DNA from: Pseudomonas sp. PDNC002
GTDB taxonomy: Bacteria > Pseudomonadota > Gammaproteobacteria > Pseudomonadales > Pseudomonadaceae
NCBI RefSeq assembly: GCF_016919445.1
Contig: NZ_CP070356.1
Location: forward strand, 5,583,502-5,647,501
DNA: 64,000 nucleotides
Reading direction: 5' to 3'
Below the pieces are notes generated by a model, which did not search any database, was not told the origin of the DNA, and worked only from the letters and a program-made list of their open reading frames with translations. Shown here one piece after another: positions 24,688 to 34,604 of this stretch. The stretch's first letter is position 1. Every line of letters begins with the position of its first letter. A program made the translations under genes and the position numbers.

Positions 24688-26202
24688 ATGGATAACAAGA
24701 ACAACGCACACGCAATCACAACGATTGAGACATTCGGGGTCGAACAGATCCCGGATCACGAACGCAACGCCACGCCCACCGACCTGTTCCGCATGATCTT
24801 CGGTGGCGCCAATACCTTCGCCACCGCCGTGCTGGGCAGCTTCCCGGTACTGTTCGGCCTGTCGTTCCAGGCCGGCGTCTGGGCCATCGTCCTCGGCGTG
24901 CTGGTCGGTTCGGTCATCCTCGCACCGATGGGCCTGTTCGGCCCGCTCAATGGCACCAACAACGCGGTTTCCTCGGGCGCCCACTTCGGCGTGCACGGGC
25001 GGATCGTCGGTTCGTTCCTGTCGCTGCTCACCGCGGTCGCGTTCTTCTCCCTCTCCGTGTGGAGCTCGGGCGATGCGCTGATCGGCGGCGCCAAGCGCCT
25101 GTTCGACCTGCCGGAAACCGACCTGACCCTGGGCCTGGCCTACGGCCTGTTCGCCGTGCTGGTGCTGATCGTCTGCATCTACGGCTTCCGCTTCATGCTG
25201 ATGGTCAACAAGATCGCCGTGTGGGCCGCGAGCCTGCTGTTCCTGCTCGGCCTGTTCGCCTTCTCCGGCCCGTTCGACGCCAGCTACGCCGGCACCGTGC
25301 AGATGGGCAGCGAAGGTTTCTGGGCCGCCTTCATCGGCGCCGCCCTGCTGGCCATGAGCAACCCGGTGTCCTTCGGCGCCTTCCTCGGTGACTGGGCGCG
25401 CTACATCCCGCGCCAGACTTCGCAGAAGCGCATCATGCTGGCCGTGATCTGCGCCCAGCTGGCGACCCTGATTCCGTTCCTGTTCGGCCTGGCCACCGCC
25501 ACCATCGTGGCCGTCAACGCTCCGGACTACATCGCGCAGAACAACTACGTCGGCGGCCTGCTGGCCGTTTCGCCGAGCTGGTTCTTCCTGCCGGTATGCC
25601 TGATCGCGGTGATCGGCGGCATGTCCACCGGCACCACTTCGCTGTACGGCACCGGCCTGGACATGTCCAGCGTGTTCCCGCGCCTGCTCAACCGCGTGCA
25701 GGCCACCCTGCTGATCGGCCTGCTGTCCATCGCCTTCATCTTCATCGGTCGCTTCGCCGCGAACCTGGTGCAGAGCGTGTCCACCTTCGCAGTGCTGATC
25801 ATCACCTGCACCAGCCCCTGGATGGTCATTATGATCCTCGGCCTGGTGATCCGCCGTGGCTTCTACCACGCCGACGACCTGCAGGTGTTCACCCGTGGCC
25901 AGGAAGGCGGCGCCTACTGGTTCAACAACGGCTGGAACTGGCGCGGCATGGGTGCCTGGATCCCGAGCGCGGCCCTCGGCCTGTGCTTCGTCAACCTGCC
26001 GGGGCAGTTCGTAGGTCCCCTGGGCAACCTGGCTGGTGGTATCGACATCAGCCTGCCGGTCACCCTCGGCGTCGCCGCCCTGCTCTACATCACCCTGCTG
26101 CGGACCTTCCCGGAACCCGCCGGCGTGTACGGCCCCAAAGGCCCGCGCTGGGTCGGCAGCCATGACCGCCCGGTGCGCGGCATCAGCGAGCCCGCCGCCT
26201 GA
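24688..26202 (+). CDS. NCS1-type nucleobase/guanidine-compound permease
   Basis: A 504-residue inner-membrane transporter with about 12 hydrophobic segments. The N-terminal region FGVEQIPDHERNATPTDLF and the early helix ATAVLGSFPVLFGLSFQAGV resemble the cytosine permease/NCS1 family. GGGAGGAAG at 24679-24687 fixes the ATG. Its place just after gbuA and the NTF2-like gene suggests uptake of 4-guanidinobutyrate or a related guanidine compound by proton or sodium symport. The true substrate is inference, since NCS1 members usually carry nucleobases, allantoin or hydantoins. Confidence 0.85.
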   Translation: MDNKNNAHAITTIETFGVEQIPDHERNATPTDLFRMIFGGANTFATAVLGSFPVLFGLSFQAGVWAIVLGVLVGSVILAPMGLFGPLNGTNNAVSSGAHFGVHGRIVGSFLSLLTAVAFFSLSVWSSGDALIGGAKRLFDLPETDLTLGLAYGLFAVLVLIVCIYGFRFMLMVNKIAVWAASLLFLLGLFAFSGPFDASYAGTVQMGSEGFWAAFIGAALLAMSNPVSFGAFLGDWARYIPRQTSQKRIMLAVICAQLATLIPFLFGLATATIVAVNAPDYIAQNNYVGGLLAVSPSWFFLPVCLIAVIGGMSTGTTSLYGTGLDMSSVFPRLLNRVQATLLIGLLSIAFIFIGRFAANLVQSVSTFAVLIITCTSPWMVIMILGLVIRRGFYHADDLQVFTRGQEGGAYWFNNGWNWRGMGAWIPSAALGLCFVNLPGQFVGPLGNLAGGIDISLPVTLGVAALLYITLLRTFPEPAGVYGPKGPRWVGSHDRPVRGISEPAA

Positions 26203-26333
26203 TTCATCGCTCCTCCAGGAGCACCCGCAAGACCCGTGAGACTCCACCAGGCCGGCAGCCGCCGGTCCGGTGAACCACCGTACGCCACAAGCGCGCGGCA
26301 ACAATGACAATGCAAGTGTGAGGAGCCGACACC

Positions 26334-27713
26334 ATGGCACTGGATCTGATCGTCGTTCTGATATATGCCGCAGGCATGTTGTGGTTGGGCTGGTATGGCA
26401 TGCGCCGCGCCAAGACCCATGAAGATTACCTCGTGGCTGGCCGCAACCTCGGTCCGGCGTTCTACATGGGCACCATGGCTGCGACCGTCCTGGGCGGCGC
26501 CTCCACCGTCGGCACCGTGCGCCTGGGCTACGTCCATGGCATTTCCGGCTTCTGGCTGTGCGCCGCCCTCGGCGCCGGCATCATTGCGCTGAACCTGTTC
26601 CTGGCCAAGCCGCTGCTCAAGCTGCGCATCTTCACCGTTACCCAGGTCCTGGAGCGTCGCTATAACCCGATGGCTCGCCAGGCCTCCGCGGTGATCATGT
26701 TCGCCTACGCGCTGATGATCGGCGTGGTCTCCACCCTGGCCATCGGCACCGTGATGCAGGTCCTGTTCGGCCTGCCGTTCTGGGTGTCCGTGCTGCTGGG
26801 CGGCGGCGTCGTGGTGATCTACTCCACCATCGGCGGCATGTGGTCCCTGACCCTGACCGATATCGTGCAGTTCATCATCAAGACCGTTGGCCTGATGTTC
26901 ATCCTGCTGCCGATCTGCCTGTACCGCGTGGGCGGCTGGGACGAGCTGGTCGCGAAACTGCCGGCAACCGCCTTCAGCTTCCACACCATCGGCTACGACA
27001 CCATCATCACCTACTTCCTGATCTACTTCTTCGGCATCCTGATCGGCCAGGACATCTGGCAGCGCGTGTTCACCGCCCGCGACGACAAGGTCACCAAGTA
27101 CGCCGGCACCGCCGCCGGTGTCTACTGCGTGATCTACGGCCTGGTCGGCGCGCTGATCGGCATGTGCGCCAAGGTGCTCCTGCCTGACCTGGACAACGTC
27201 AACAACGCCTTCGCCGCCATCGTCAGCGCCGCCCTGCCGGACGGCATCCGTGGCCTGGTGATCGCCGCCGCCCTGGCCGCCATGATGTCCACCGCCAGCG
27301 CCGGCCTGCTCGCCGCCTCCACCACCATCACCGAAGACCTGCTGCCGATCGTTACCGGCCAGCGTTCGACCCGCCTGAGCCTGAACCGCATCTGCACCCT
27401 GATCACCGGTGTCGTGGTCCTGGCCATCGCCCTGGTGGTGAACGATGTGCTCAGCGCCCTGACCCTGGCGTACAACCTGCTGGTGGGCGGCATGCTGATC
27501 CCGCTGATCGGTGCCATCTACTGGAAGCGCGCCACCACCGCCGGCGCGATCACCAGCATGGCCCTGGGCTTCGTCACCGCGCTGGTGTTCATGCTCAAGG
27601 ATGGCTTCGACGCCAACACCCCGATCTACTACAGCCTGTCCATCGGCCTGGTCAGCTTCATCGTCGTCAGCCTGCTGTCGCCCCGCCCGGCGGCGGTCGC
27701 CGACGCGGCCTGA
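26334..27713 (+). CDS. Sodium:solute symporter (SSS family) of the gbu cluster
   Basis: A 459-residue polytopic membrane protein. The opening segment LIVVLIYAAGMLWLGWYG, then AGRNLGPAFYMGTMAATVLGG and GISGFWLCAALGAG, are typical of the SSS family (PutP/PanF-like). The ATG at 26334 follows AGGAG. The gene lies 131 bp after the NCS1 permease and ends in a strong terminator (27733-27771), so the operon probably stops here. Having two unrelated permeases in one catabolic cluster suggests uptake of two different substrates, or redundancy. The substrate is unknown; the P. aeruginosa counterpart PA1418 is similarly placed. Confidence 0.88.
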   Translation: MALDLIVVLIYAAGMLWLGWYGMRRAKTHEDYLVAGRNLGPAFYMGTMAATVLGGASTVGTVRLGYVHGISGFWLCAALGAGIIALNLFLAKPLLKLRIFTVTQVLERRYNPMARQASAVIMFAYALMIGVVSTLAIGTVMQVLFGLPFWVSVLLGGGVVVIYSTIGGMWSLTLTDIVQFIIKTVGLMFILLPICLYRVGGWDELVAKLPATAFSFHTIGYDTIITYFLIYFFGILIGQDIWQRVFTARDDKVTKYAGTAAGVYCVIYGLVGALIGMCAKVLLPDLDNVNNAFAAIVSAALPDGIRGLVIAAALAAMMSTASAGLLAASTTITEDLLPIVTGQRSTRLSLNRICTLITGVVVLAIALVVNDVLSALTLAYNLLVGGMLIPLIGAIYWKRATTAGAITSMALGFVTALVFMLKDGFDANTPIYYSLSIGLVSFIVVSLLSPRPAAVADAA

Positions 27714-27732
27714 TTTAACGCTTGCGCAAGGC

Positions 27733-27771
27733 AAGAGGGCGCGGCGAGATGATCTCCGCGCCCTCTTTGCT
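27733..27771 (+). terminator. Terminator after the SSS symporter gene
   Basis: AAGAGGGCGCGG and CCGCGCCCTCTT form a 12-bp perfect stem around an 11-nt loop, then TTTGCTT. It isolates the TPP-enzyme gene, which needs its own promoter. Confidence 0.9.
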
Positions 27772-27828
27772 TGATGGCCACGACTTCACACTAGATACGA
27801 CCTCACCCACGAACATTAAGGAACTGCC

Positions 27829-29430
27829 ATGACCACCTGCGGCGAATTCCTCGTCAAGCAACTCGAAGCCTGGGGCGTCGATACCGTCTTCGGCATCCCC
27901 GGCGTGCACACCGTCGAGCTGTACCGCGGCCTGCCCCATAGCGGCATCCGCCACATCACCCCGCGCCATGAACAGGGCGCCGGCTTCATGTCCGACGGCT
28001 ACGCGCGCGTCACCGGCAAGCCGGGCGTGTGCTTCATCATCACCGGCCCGGGCATGACCAACATCCTCACCGCCATGGGCCAGGCCTACGCCGATTCGAT
28101 CCCCATGCTGGTGATCTCCAGCGTCAACGAGCGCTCGCGCCTGGCCCACGGCAACGGCTACCTGCACGAACTACCGAACCAGCGCGCCATGGTCGCCGGC
28201 GTCAGCGCCTTCAGCCATACGCTGATGAGCGTCGAGGAACTCCCCGCCGTTCTGGCCCGCGCCTTCGCCGTGTTCGACAGCGAGCGCCCGCGCCCGGTGC
28301 ACATCGAACTGCCGCTGGACATCATCACCGCCCCGGCCGACCACATGCAGGTACGCCCGCGCGTGCAGCTGGCCCGCCCTGCCCCGGCCCGCTCGCCGCT
28401 GCACGAGGCCGCCGCCAAGCTGGCCAAGGCAAAGAACCCGCTGCTGCTGCTCGGCGGCGGCTGCGTCGAAGCCCAGGCCGAAGCCCGCGCACTCGCTATC
28501 GCCCTCGACGCTCCGACCGCACAGACCATCAACGCCAAGGGCCTGCTGCAGCCCGACCACCCGCTGCTGATCGGCAGCAACCAGTCGCTGGTGCCGGTGC
28601 GTGAACTGGCCGAGCAGGCCGACGTGGTGCTGGCCATCGGCACCGAGCTGGGCGAGACCGACTACGACGTGGTGTTCGACGGCAACTTCAAGATCGGCGG
28701 CGAGCTGATCCGCGTCGACATCGACCCGCAGCAGCTGATGCGCAACTATGCGCCGAGCATCGCCATCCACAGCGATGCCCGCACCGCCATGCGCGCCCTG
28801 CTCGACCTGCTGCCGGCCCGCCAGGCCGATGCCAACAGCCCCGGCGCCCAGCGCGCGGCCAAGGTACGCGCACAACTGGCCGAGGACTTCAGCGGCTGGG
28901 CGCACTACCGCGAGCTGTTCGGCAAGATCCTCGAAGTACTGCCCGATGCGCGCTTCGTCGGCGACTCGACGCAGACCGTCTACAGCGGCAACCACCTGGT
29001 GGAACTGGACGGCGGCCGCCGCTGGTTCAACGCCTCCACCGGCTACGGCACCCTGGGCTACGGCCTGCCGGCCGCCATCGGCGCCAAGCTCGGCGAACCG
29101 GGCCGCCCGGTGATCAGCCTGATGGGCGACGGCGGCCTGCAGTTCACCATGACCGAACTGGCCAGCGCCGTGGAAGCCAAGGTGGGCATCATCGTCCTGC
29201 TGTGGAACAACCACGGCTACGGCGAGATCAAGCGCTACATGGAACGCCGCGACATCACCCCGCTGGGCGTGGACATCTACACCCCGGACTTCCTCGCCAT
29301 CGCCAAGGGCTTCGGCTGCGCCGCCGAGCGCGCCCGCGACCACGCGCACCTGCAGGAACTGCTGCGCAACGCCCCGAGCGATCGCCCGCTGATCGTGGAA
29401 GTGATGGAGGCGGCGCCTTTCGCGCCTTGA
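27829..29430 (+). CDS. Thiamine-diphosphate-dependent 2-oxoacid decarboxylase (5-guanidino-2-oxopentanoate decarboxylase type)
   Basis: A 533-residue ThDP enzyme with the three-domain layout. The N-terminal PYR domain has the activating Glu48 (RHEQGAGFMSDGYARV), a central nucleotide-like domain follows, and the C-terminal PP domain carries the GDG...NN cofactor motif (LMGDGGLQFT to LLWNNHGYG, about 430-460). It resembles AruI, which decarboxylates 2-ketoarginine to 4-guanidinobutyraldehyde. Oxidation of that product gives 4-guanidinobutyrate, the GbuA substrate, so the neighbourhood makes sense biochemically. The specificity is inference; acetolactate-synthase-like activity is the main alternative. 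TAAGG before the ATG supports the start. A terminator upstream means a separate transcript. Confidence 0.83.
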   Translation: MTTCGEFLVKQLEAWGVDTVFGIPGVHTVELYRGLPHSGIRHITPRHEQGAGFMSDGYARVTGKPGVCFIITGPGMTNILTAMGQAYADSIPMLVISSVNERSRLAHGNGYLHELPNQRAMVAGVSAFSHTLMSVEELPAVLARAFAVFDSERPRPVHIELPLDIITAPADHMQVRPRVQLARPAPARSPLHEAAAKLAKAKNPLLLLGGGCVEAQAEARALAIALDAPTAQTINAKGLLQPDHPLLIGSNQSLVPVRELAEQADVVLAIGTELGETDYDVVFDGNFKIGGELIRVDIDPQQLMRNYAPSIAIHSDARTAMRALLDLLPARQADANSPGAQRAAKVRAQLAEDFSGWAHYRELFGKILEVLPDARFVGDSTQTVYSGNHLVELDGGRRWFNASTGYGTLGYGLPAAIGAKLGEPGRPVISLMGDGGLQFTMTELASAVEAKVGIIVLLWNNHGYGEIKRYMERRDITPLGVDIYTPDFLAIAKGFGCAAERARDHAHLQELLRNAPSDRPLIVEVMEAAPFAP

Positions 29431-29899
29431 GCCCAGCCTGTCAAAACCGACAGTCCCACGTAGGGCGCATAACGCGCCAGCGTTATCCGCCGCCAGCTAT
29501 CGCACCACGGCAATTGGCGGATAACCGCAAGCGGTTATTCGCCCTACGTCACTGACGCGATGGTTTCAACATGCACCGCCCCAGTCCCCTCTCCCTTAAG
29601 GGAGAGGGTTAGGGAGAGGGAAAGGACGCCCACGCAGCACAACGACAACCCCATCTCCACCCTGCCCTCTCCCAGGGGGAGCGGGAATCCGCCAGAGCCG
29701 AGCGGCGGCGCAGCTACCGGTGACGCCGCTCCAATCCCCCAAGGCTCCGAACGGTTCCCTCTCCCCCTGGGAGAGGTTAGGGTGGGGCCACCCGGCATCC
29801 CATGCGCGTAGGAGCGGACTCCGTCCGCGATCGATCACCGCCGCATCGGGGCTTGCGCGGCTGCCCTCGCCCTTACGCACAACCACAAGGCGCGCAACC
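29431..29899. repeat. Repeat-rich intergenic region before the MBL-fold gene
   Basis: Three kinds of element fill this 469 bp gap. (1) At 29459-29548 a 90-bp imperfect palindrome runs from CGTAGGGCG to CGCCCTACG and contains AACGC...GTTATCCGCC and GGCGGATAACCGC arms. (2) Copies of the CCCTCTCCC/GGGAGAGGG family lie at 29585-29620 and 29757-29787, with a degenerate one at 29658-29685. (3) The REP-type element GTAGGAGCGGACTCC... lies at 29808-29831, identical to the one at 17356-17379. No gene is visible. Confidence 0.82.
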
Positions 29900-30625
29900 A
29901 TGAAGATCGTCACCCGCGACCGCTGGTTCGAGGTCCGTCACTGCTACGACGGCGTCAGCCTGATCCACGAGCCCTACGTCCGCCCCTTCTACCGCTGCAA
30001 CATGTGGCACATCCAGGGACGCGACCGCGACGTACTGGTAGACAGCGGCTCCGGCCTGGTCAGCCTGCGCGAACAACTGCCCTGGCTTACCGACCGCCCG
30101 CTGCTGGCCGTCGCCAGCCATACCCATTTCGACCACATCGCCGGACACCACGAGTTCGACGAACGCCTGGTGCACCCGGCCGAAGCCGACATCCTCGCCA
30201 GCCCCGACGGCGAGCGCACCCTGGCCACCGCCTTCGTCGACGACGAGATGTTCGACGCCCACCCGGACTACCCGCTGTGCTACGCCGAATACCGGGTGAA
30301 AGCCGCGCCGGCCACTCGCACCATCGACGAAGGCGACGTGCTCGACCTGGGCGACCGCACCCTGCAGGTCCTGCACACTCCTGGTCATTCGCCGGGCGGC
30401 ATCAGCCTGTGGGAAGAGAAAACGCAGACGCTGTTCTCCGGCGACATCATCTACGACGGCCCGCTGATCGAGGACGCCTACCACTCCAACCTGGACGACT
30501 ACGCGGCCAGCCTTTCACGCCTGCGCGAGCTGCCAGTGCGCACCGTGCATGGCGGGCACTTCCCGAGCTTCTCCGGGGAAAGGCTGAAAGGAATGATCGA
30601 CGACTGGTTCAAGGCCCACGAATGA
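29900..30625 (+). CDS. Metallo-beta-lactamase-fold hydrolase
   Basis: A 241-residue soluble MBL-fold protein. The metal-binding motif SHTHFDHIAGHHEF (H-x-H-x-D-H) lies near residue 75. A second metal His sits in HTPGHSPGG, an Asp in FSGDIIYDGP and a His near the end in HGGHFPSF. Such enzymes hydrolyse thioesters, lactones or phosphoesters; the substrate is unknown. The ATG at 29900 follows AAGG; an open frame upstream to 29720 is not protein-like. It sits at the end of the gbu region, where P. aeruginosa also has a hydrolase-type gene, but a role in guanidine breakdown is speculative. Confidence 0.82.
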   Translation: MKIVTRDRWFEVRHCYDGVSLIHEPYVRPFYRCNMWHIQGRDRDVLVDSGSGLVSLREQLPWLTDRPLLAVASHTHFDHIAGHHEFDERLVHPAEADILASPDGERTLATAFVDDEMFDAHPDYPLCYAEYRVKAAPATRTIDEGDVLDLGDRTLQVLHTPGHSPGGISLWEEKTQTLFSGDIIYDGPLIEDAYHSNLDDYAASLSRLRELPVRTVHGGHFPSFSGERLKGMIDDWFKAHE

Positions 30626-30636
30626 CGGGCAAGAAA

Positions 30637-30660
30637 AAACCCGCCAATTGGCGGGTTTCT
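30637..30660. terminator. Bidirectional terminator between the MBL gene and the small Anr-type gene
   Basis: AAACCCGCC, loop AATT, GGCGGGTTT, with TCTCTTTT on the plus side and, on the minus strand, TTTTTTC after the stem. It can end both convergent transcripts. Confidence 0.9.
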
Positions 30661-30683
30661 CTTTTAGCTGAGCGGGAGCGCGA

Positions 30684-30818
30684 TCAGTAGCGCCGGCGCT
30701 GCTCCATCAGGCGACGCTGTTCGTCGCTGCGGATGGGGATGGGTTGCAGACGTGGAGGCTCGATCAGGCCGAGCATGACACCGAGTTTCCACGCAATGCT
30801 TTGCAGCCAGACTTTCAT
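30684..30818 (-). CDS. PA1414-like 44-residue protein at a SicX-type small-RNA locus
   Basis: The frame encodes a 44-residue basic protein beginning MKVWLQSIAWKLGVMLGL, with a short amphipathic N terminus and an Arg/Gln-rich tail. GAGGAGG lies 6 nt before the ATG, an unusually strong ribosome binding site. It resembles the PA1414 protein of P. aeruginosa, and PA1414 lies in the same gene neighbourhood there. In P. aeruginosa this locus yields the oxygen-responsive small RNA SicX, so the RNA may matter as much as the peptide. An Anr-type promoter lies upstream and a strong terminator downstream (30637-30660), so the transcript would be about 290 nt. Larger in-frame extensions to 30899 are not conserved. 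Confidence 0.75.
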   Translation of the reverse strand: MKVWLQSIAWKLGVMLGLIEPPRLQPIPIRSDEQRRLMEQRRRY

Positions 30819-30933
30819 GGATACCTCCTCGTGCGAATTCAGGTCGGGCGGCCCGTTACCACCATGGGCCGCCCTAGGAAGAATAGCCCGGCGTCCCACT
30901 CTCCGCCCGTGCCACTCACTCCTTGCAACAAAG

Positions 30934-30973
30934 ACTATCGTCTTCCCTCCCCGCAGCGCCTGACCTGAATCAA
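30934..30973 (-). promoter_or_regulatory. Anr-type anaerobic promoter of the PA1414/SicX-like gene
   Basis: On the minus strand TTGATTCAGGTCAG (30960-30973) matches the Anr/FNR consensus TTGAT-N4-ATCAA in 8 of 10 positions. A -10-like GATAGT lies at 30934-30939. The spacing puts the Anr site near -40 relative to a start around 30927, as in class II FNR-dependent promoters. The target is the small gene starting at 30818, since the upstream EamA-type gene ends at 30993. Confidence 0.75.
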
Positions 30974-30992
30974 GAGCGCGACATTTCCCACA

Positions 30993-31931
30993 TCAGCGCG
31001 AAAGCATTCGGCGAATCCACTGCTCGCTGCTCACCAGCGTGATACCGGCCAGCACCAGCGCTGCGCCCGCGACGAAATTCAGCGTCAGCGGCTCGCCGAG
31101 GATCAGCACGCCGAAGGCGATGCCGAACATCGGCGTCATGAAGGAAAACACCGCCAGGTTCGACGCCAGGTAGCGGCGCAGCAGCCAGAACCAGGTGAAG
31201 TAGCTGAAGAACGACACCACCAGCCCCTGGAACAGCACGCTGCCCACGCCGATGGCGGTGAAGCTCACATCCTGGGTCTTGCCCAGCGCCAGCGCGGCGA
31301 AGGGCAGGAGCAGCGCAGCGATCAGCAACTGGTAGAACAGCGTCAGGATCGGCTTCGCCTCGGACAGCCGCGTAGTGCGCACCGCCACCGTGGTCATGCC
31401 CCAGGCGAAGCCGGCCAGCACGCCGAAGGCGTCGCCCAGCAGCATGCGGCTGTCCATGCTCGCCAGATCGAACCCGCCACCGAAGCACATCGCGATACCC
31501 GCGAAGCACACACCGATCCCCAGCCACTGCAACGGACGCAACCGCTCGCTGGGCAGCAGGAAGTGCAGCGCCAGCGCCGAGAAGATCGGCGCCGTATAGA
31601 TGAACACCGCCATGTGCGAGGCCGACGTATAGACCAGCCCCTGGGCGATGAAGAAGAACTCGGCGGCGAACAGCACGCCGGCCAGCAGCCCGCCCTTGAC
31701 GGTGCCGTGGCGCAGGAAGCCTTCCCAGCCACCGCGCCAGCACATCAGCAGCCCCACCACCACGGCAGCCACCAGGTTGCGGCCGAAGGCCTGCATGATC
31801 GGTGCGATGTCGTGAGCGGCCAGTTTCACCATCACCGCCTGGATGCCCCAGATGATGCACAGGCCGGTCATGACCTGGATGGCGAAGGCGTCGGCGCCCT
31901 TGCGCTCGACGATGTTGGCTTGGGTATTCAT
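30993..31931 (-). CDS. EamA/DMT-family exporter
   Basis: A 312-residue inner-membrane protein with about ten hydrophobic segments arranged as two EamA repeats (TGLCIIWGIQAVMVKLAAHD in the first half, FGVLAGFAWGMTTVAV in the second). The DMT superfamily exports amino acids and other metabolites; the substrate cannot be told. CAAGGAGG before the ATG at 31931 sets the start, rather than an upstream in-frame codon at 32036. It follows the PotF-like gene on the same strand past a strong hairpin (32019-32050), so it probably has its own promoter. Confidence 0.87.
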   Translation of the reverse strand: MNTQANIVERKGADAFAIQVMTGLCIIWGIQAVMVKLAAHDIAPIMQAFGRNLVAAVVVGLLMCWRGGWEGFLRHGTVKGGLLAGVLFAAEFFFIAQGLVYTSASHMAVFIYTAPIFSALALHFLLPSERLRPLQWLGIGVCFAGIAMCFGGGFDLASMDSRMLLGDAFGVLAGFAWGMTTVAVRTTRLSEAKPILTLFYQLLIAALLLPFAALALGKTQDVSFTAIGVGSVLFQGLVVSFFSYFTWFWLLRRYLASNLAVFSFMTPMFGIAFGVLILGEPLTLNFVAGAALVLAGITLVSSEQWIRRMLSR

Positions 31932-32018
31932 GAGCGCCTCCTTGCGAAGGCGTGGGCAGCGGTCCGGCAGGTCATGGCAAGGCTCGGCAGTCAAAGAAAG
32001 TCGGGAAGCCCAATGAAA

Positions 32019-32050
32019 ATCGGCGGACTTCCTCAAGGAAGTCCGCCGAT
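32019..32050 (-). terminator. Terminator of the PotF-like gene
   Basis: ATCGGCGGACTTCC, loop TCAA, GGAAGTCCGCCGAT: a 14-bp perfect stem, followed on the minus strand by TTTC. It lies 64 nt past the PotF-like stop codon. Confidence 0.85.
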
Positions 32051-32113
32051 CATGCCAGTTCGCGGCGCCCGGCCGCCAACGGAAATCCGCTGTTCAGAGC
32101 GCCGTGGGCGACA

Positions 32114-34353
<2,240 letters not shown>

Positions 34354-34604
34354 GGGAGTACCCTCTGAAGGATTCTTGTTGTCCAGTGGCGGAATTCTGC
34401 CCAGCGCCTGCGCTTCGCAAAACAGCGGGAGCGGCCAAAAGGGGATCGATATGGCCAGAATTTATGACCCTTAACCATCTGCTTGTGTTGATTATCCGGA
34501 TTCACCCGGTAAAGACCAGCCACTGCGGCGCTATGCTCTAGGGAATTGCCACGCCGCACTCCGGTCGAACCCCGGTAAGCGTCTTGACCACAGGATGGGG
34601 GAAC

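Noticed and set aside
24409..27734. Minus-strand frames (643 and 549 codons) across the gbu permease region
   Set aside because: Antisense shadows of the NCS1 and SSS transporters; D/Q/G/H-rich low-complexity product.
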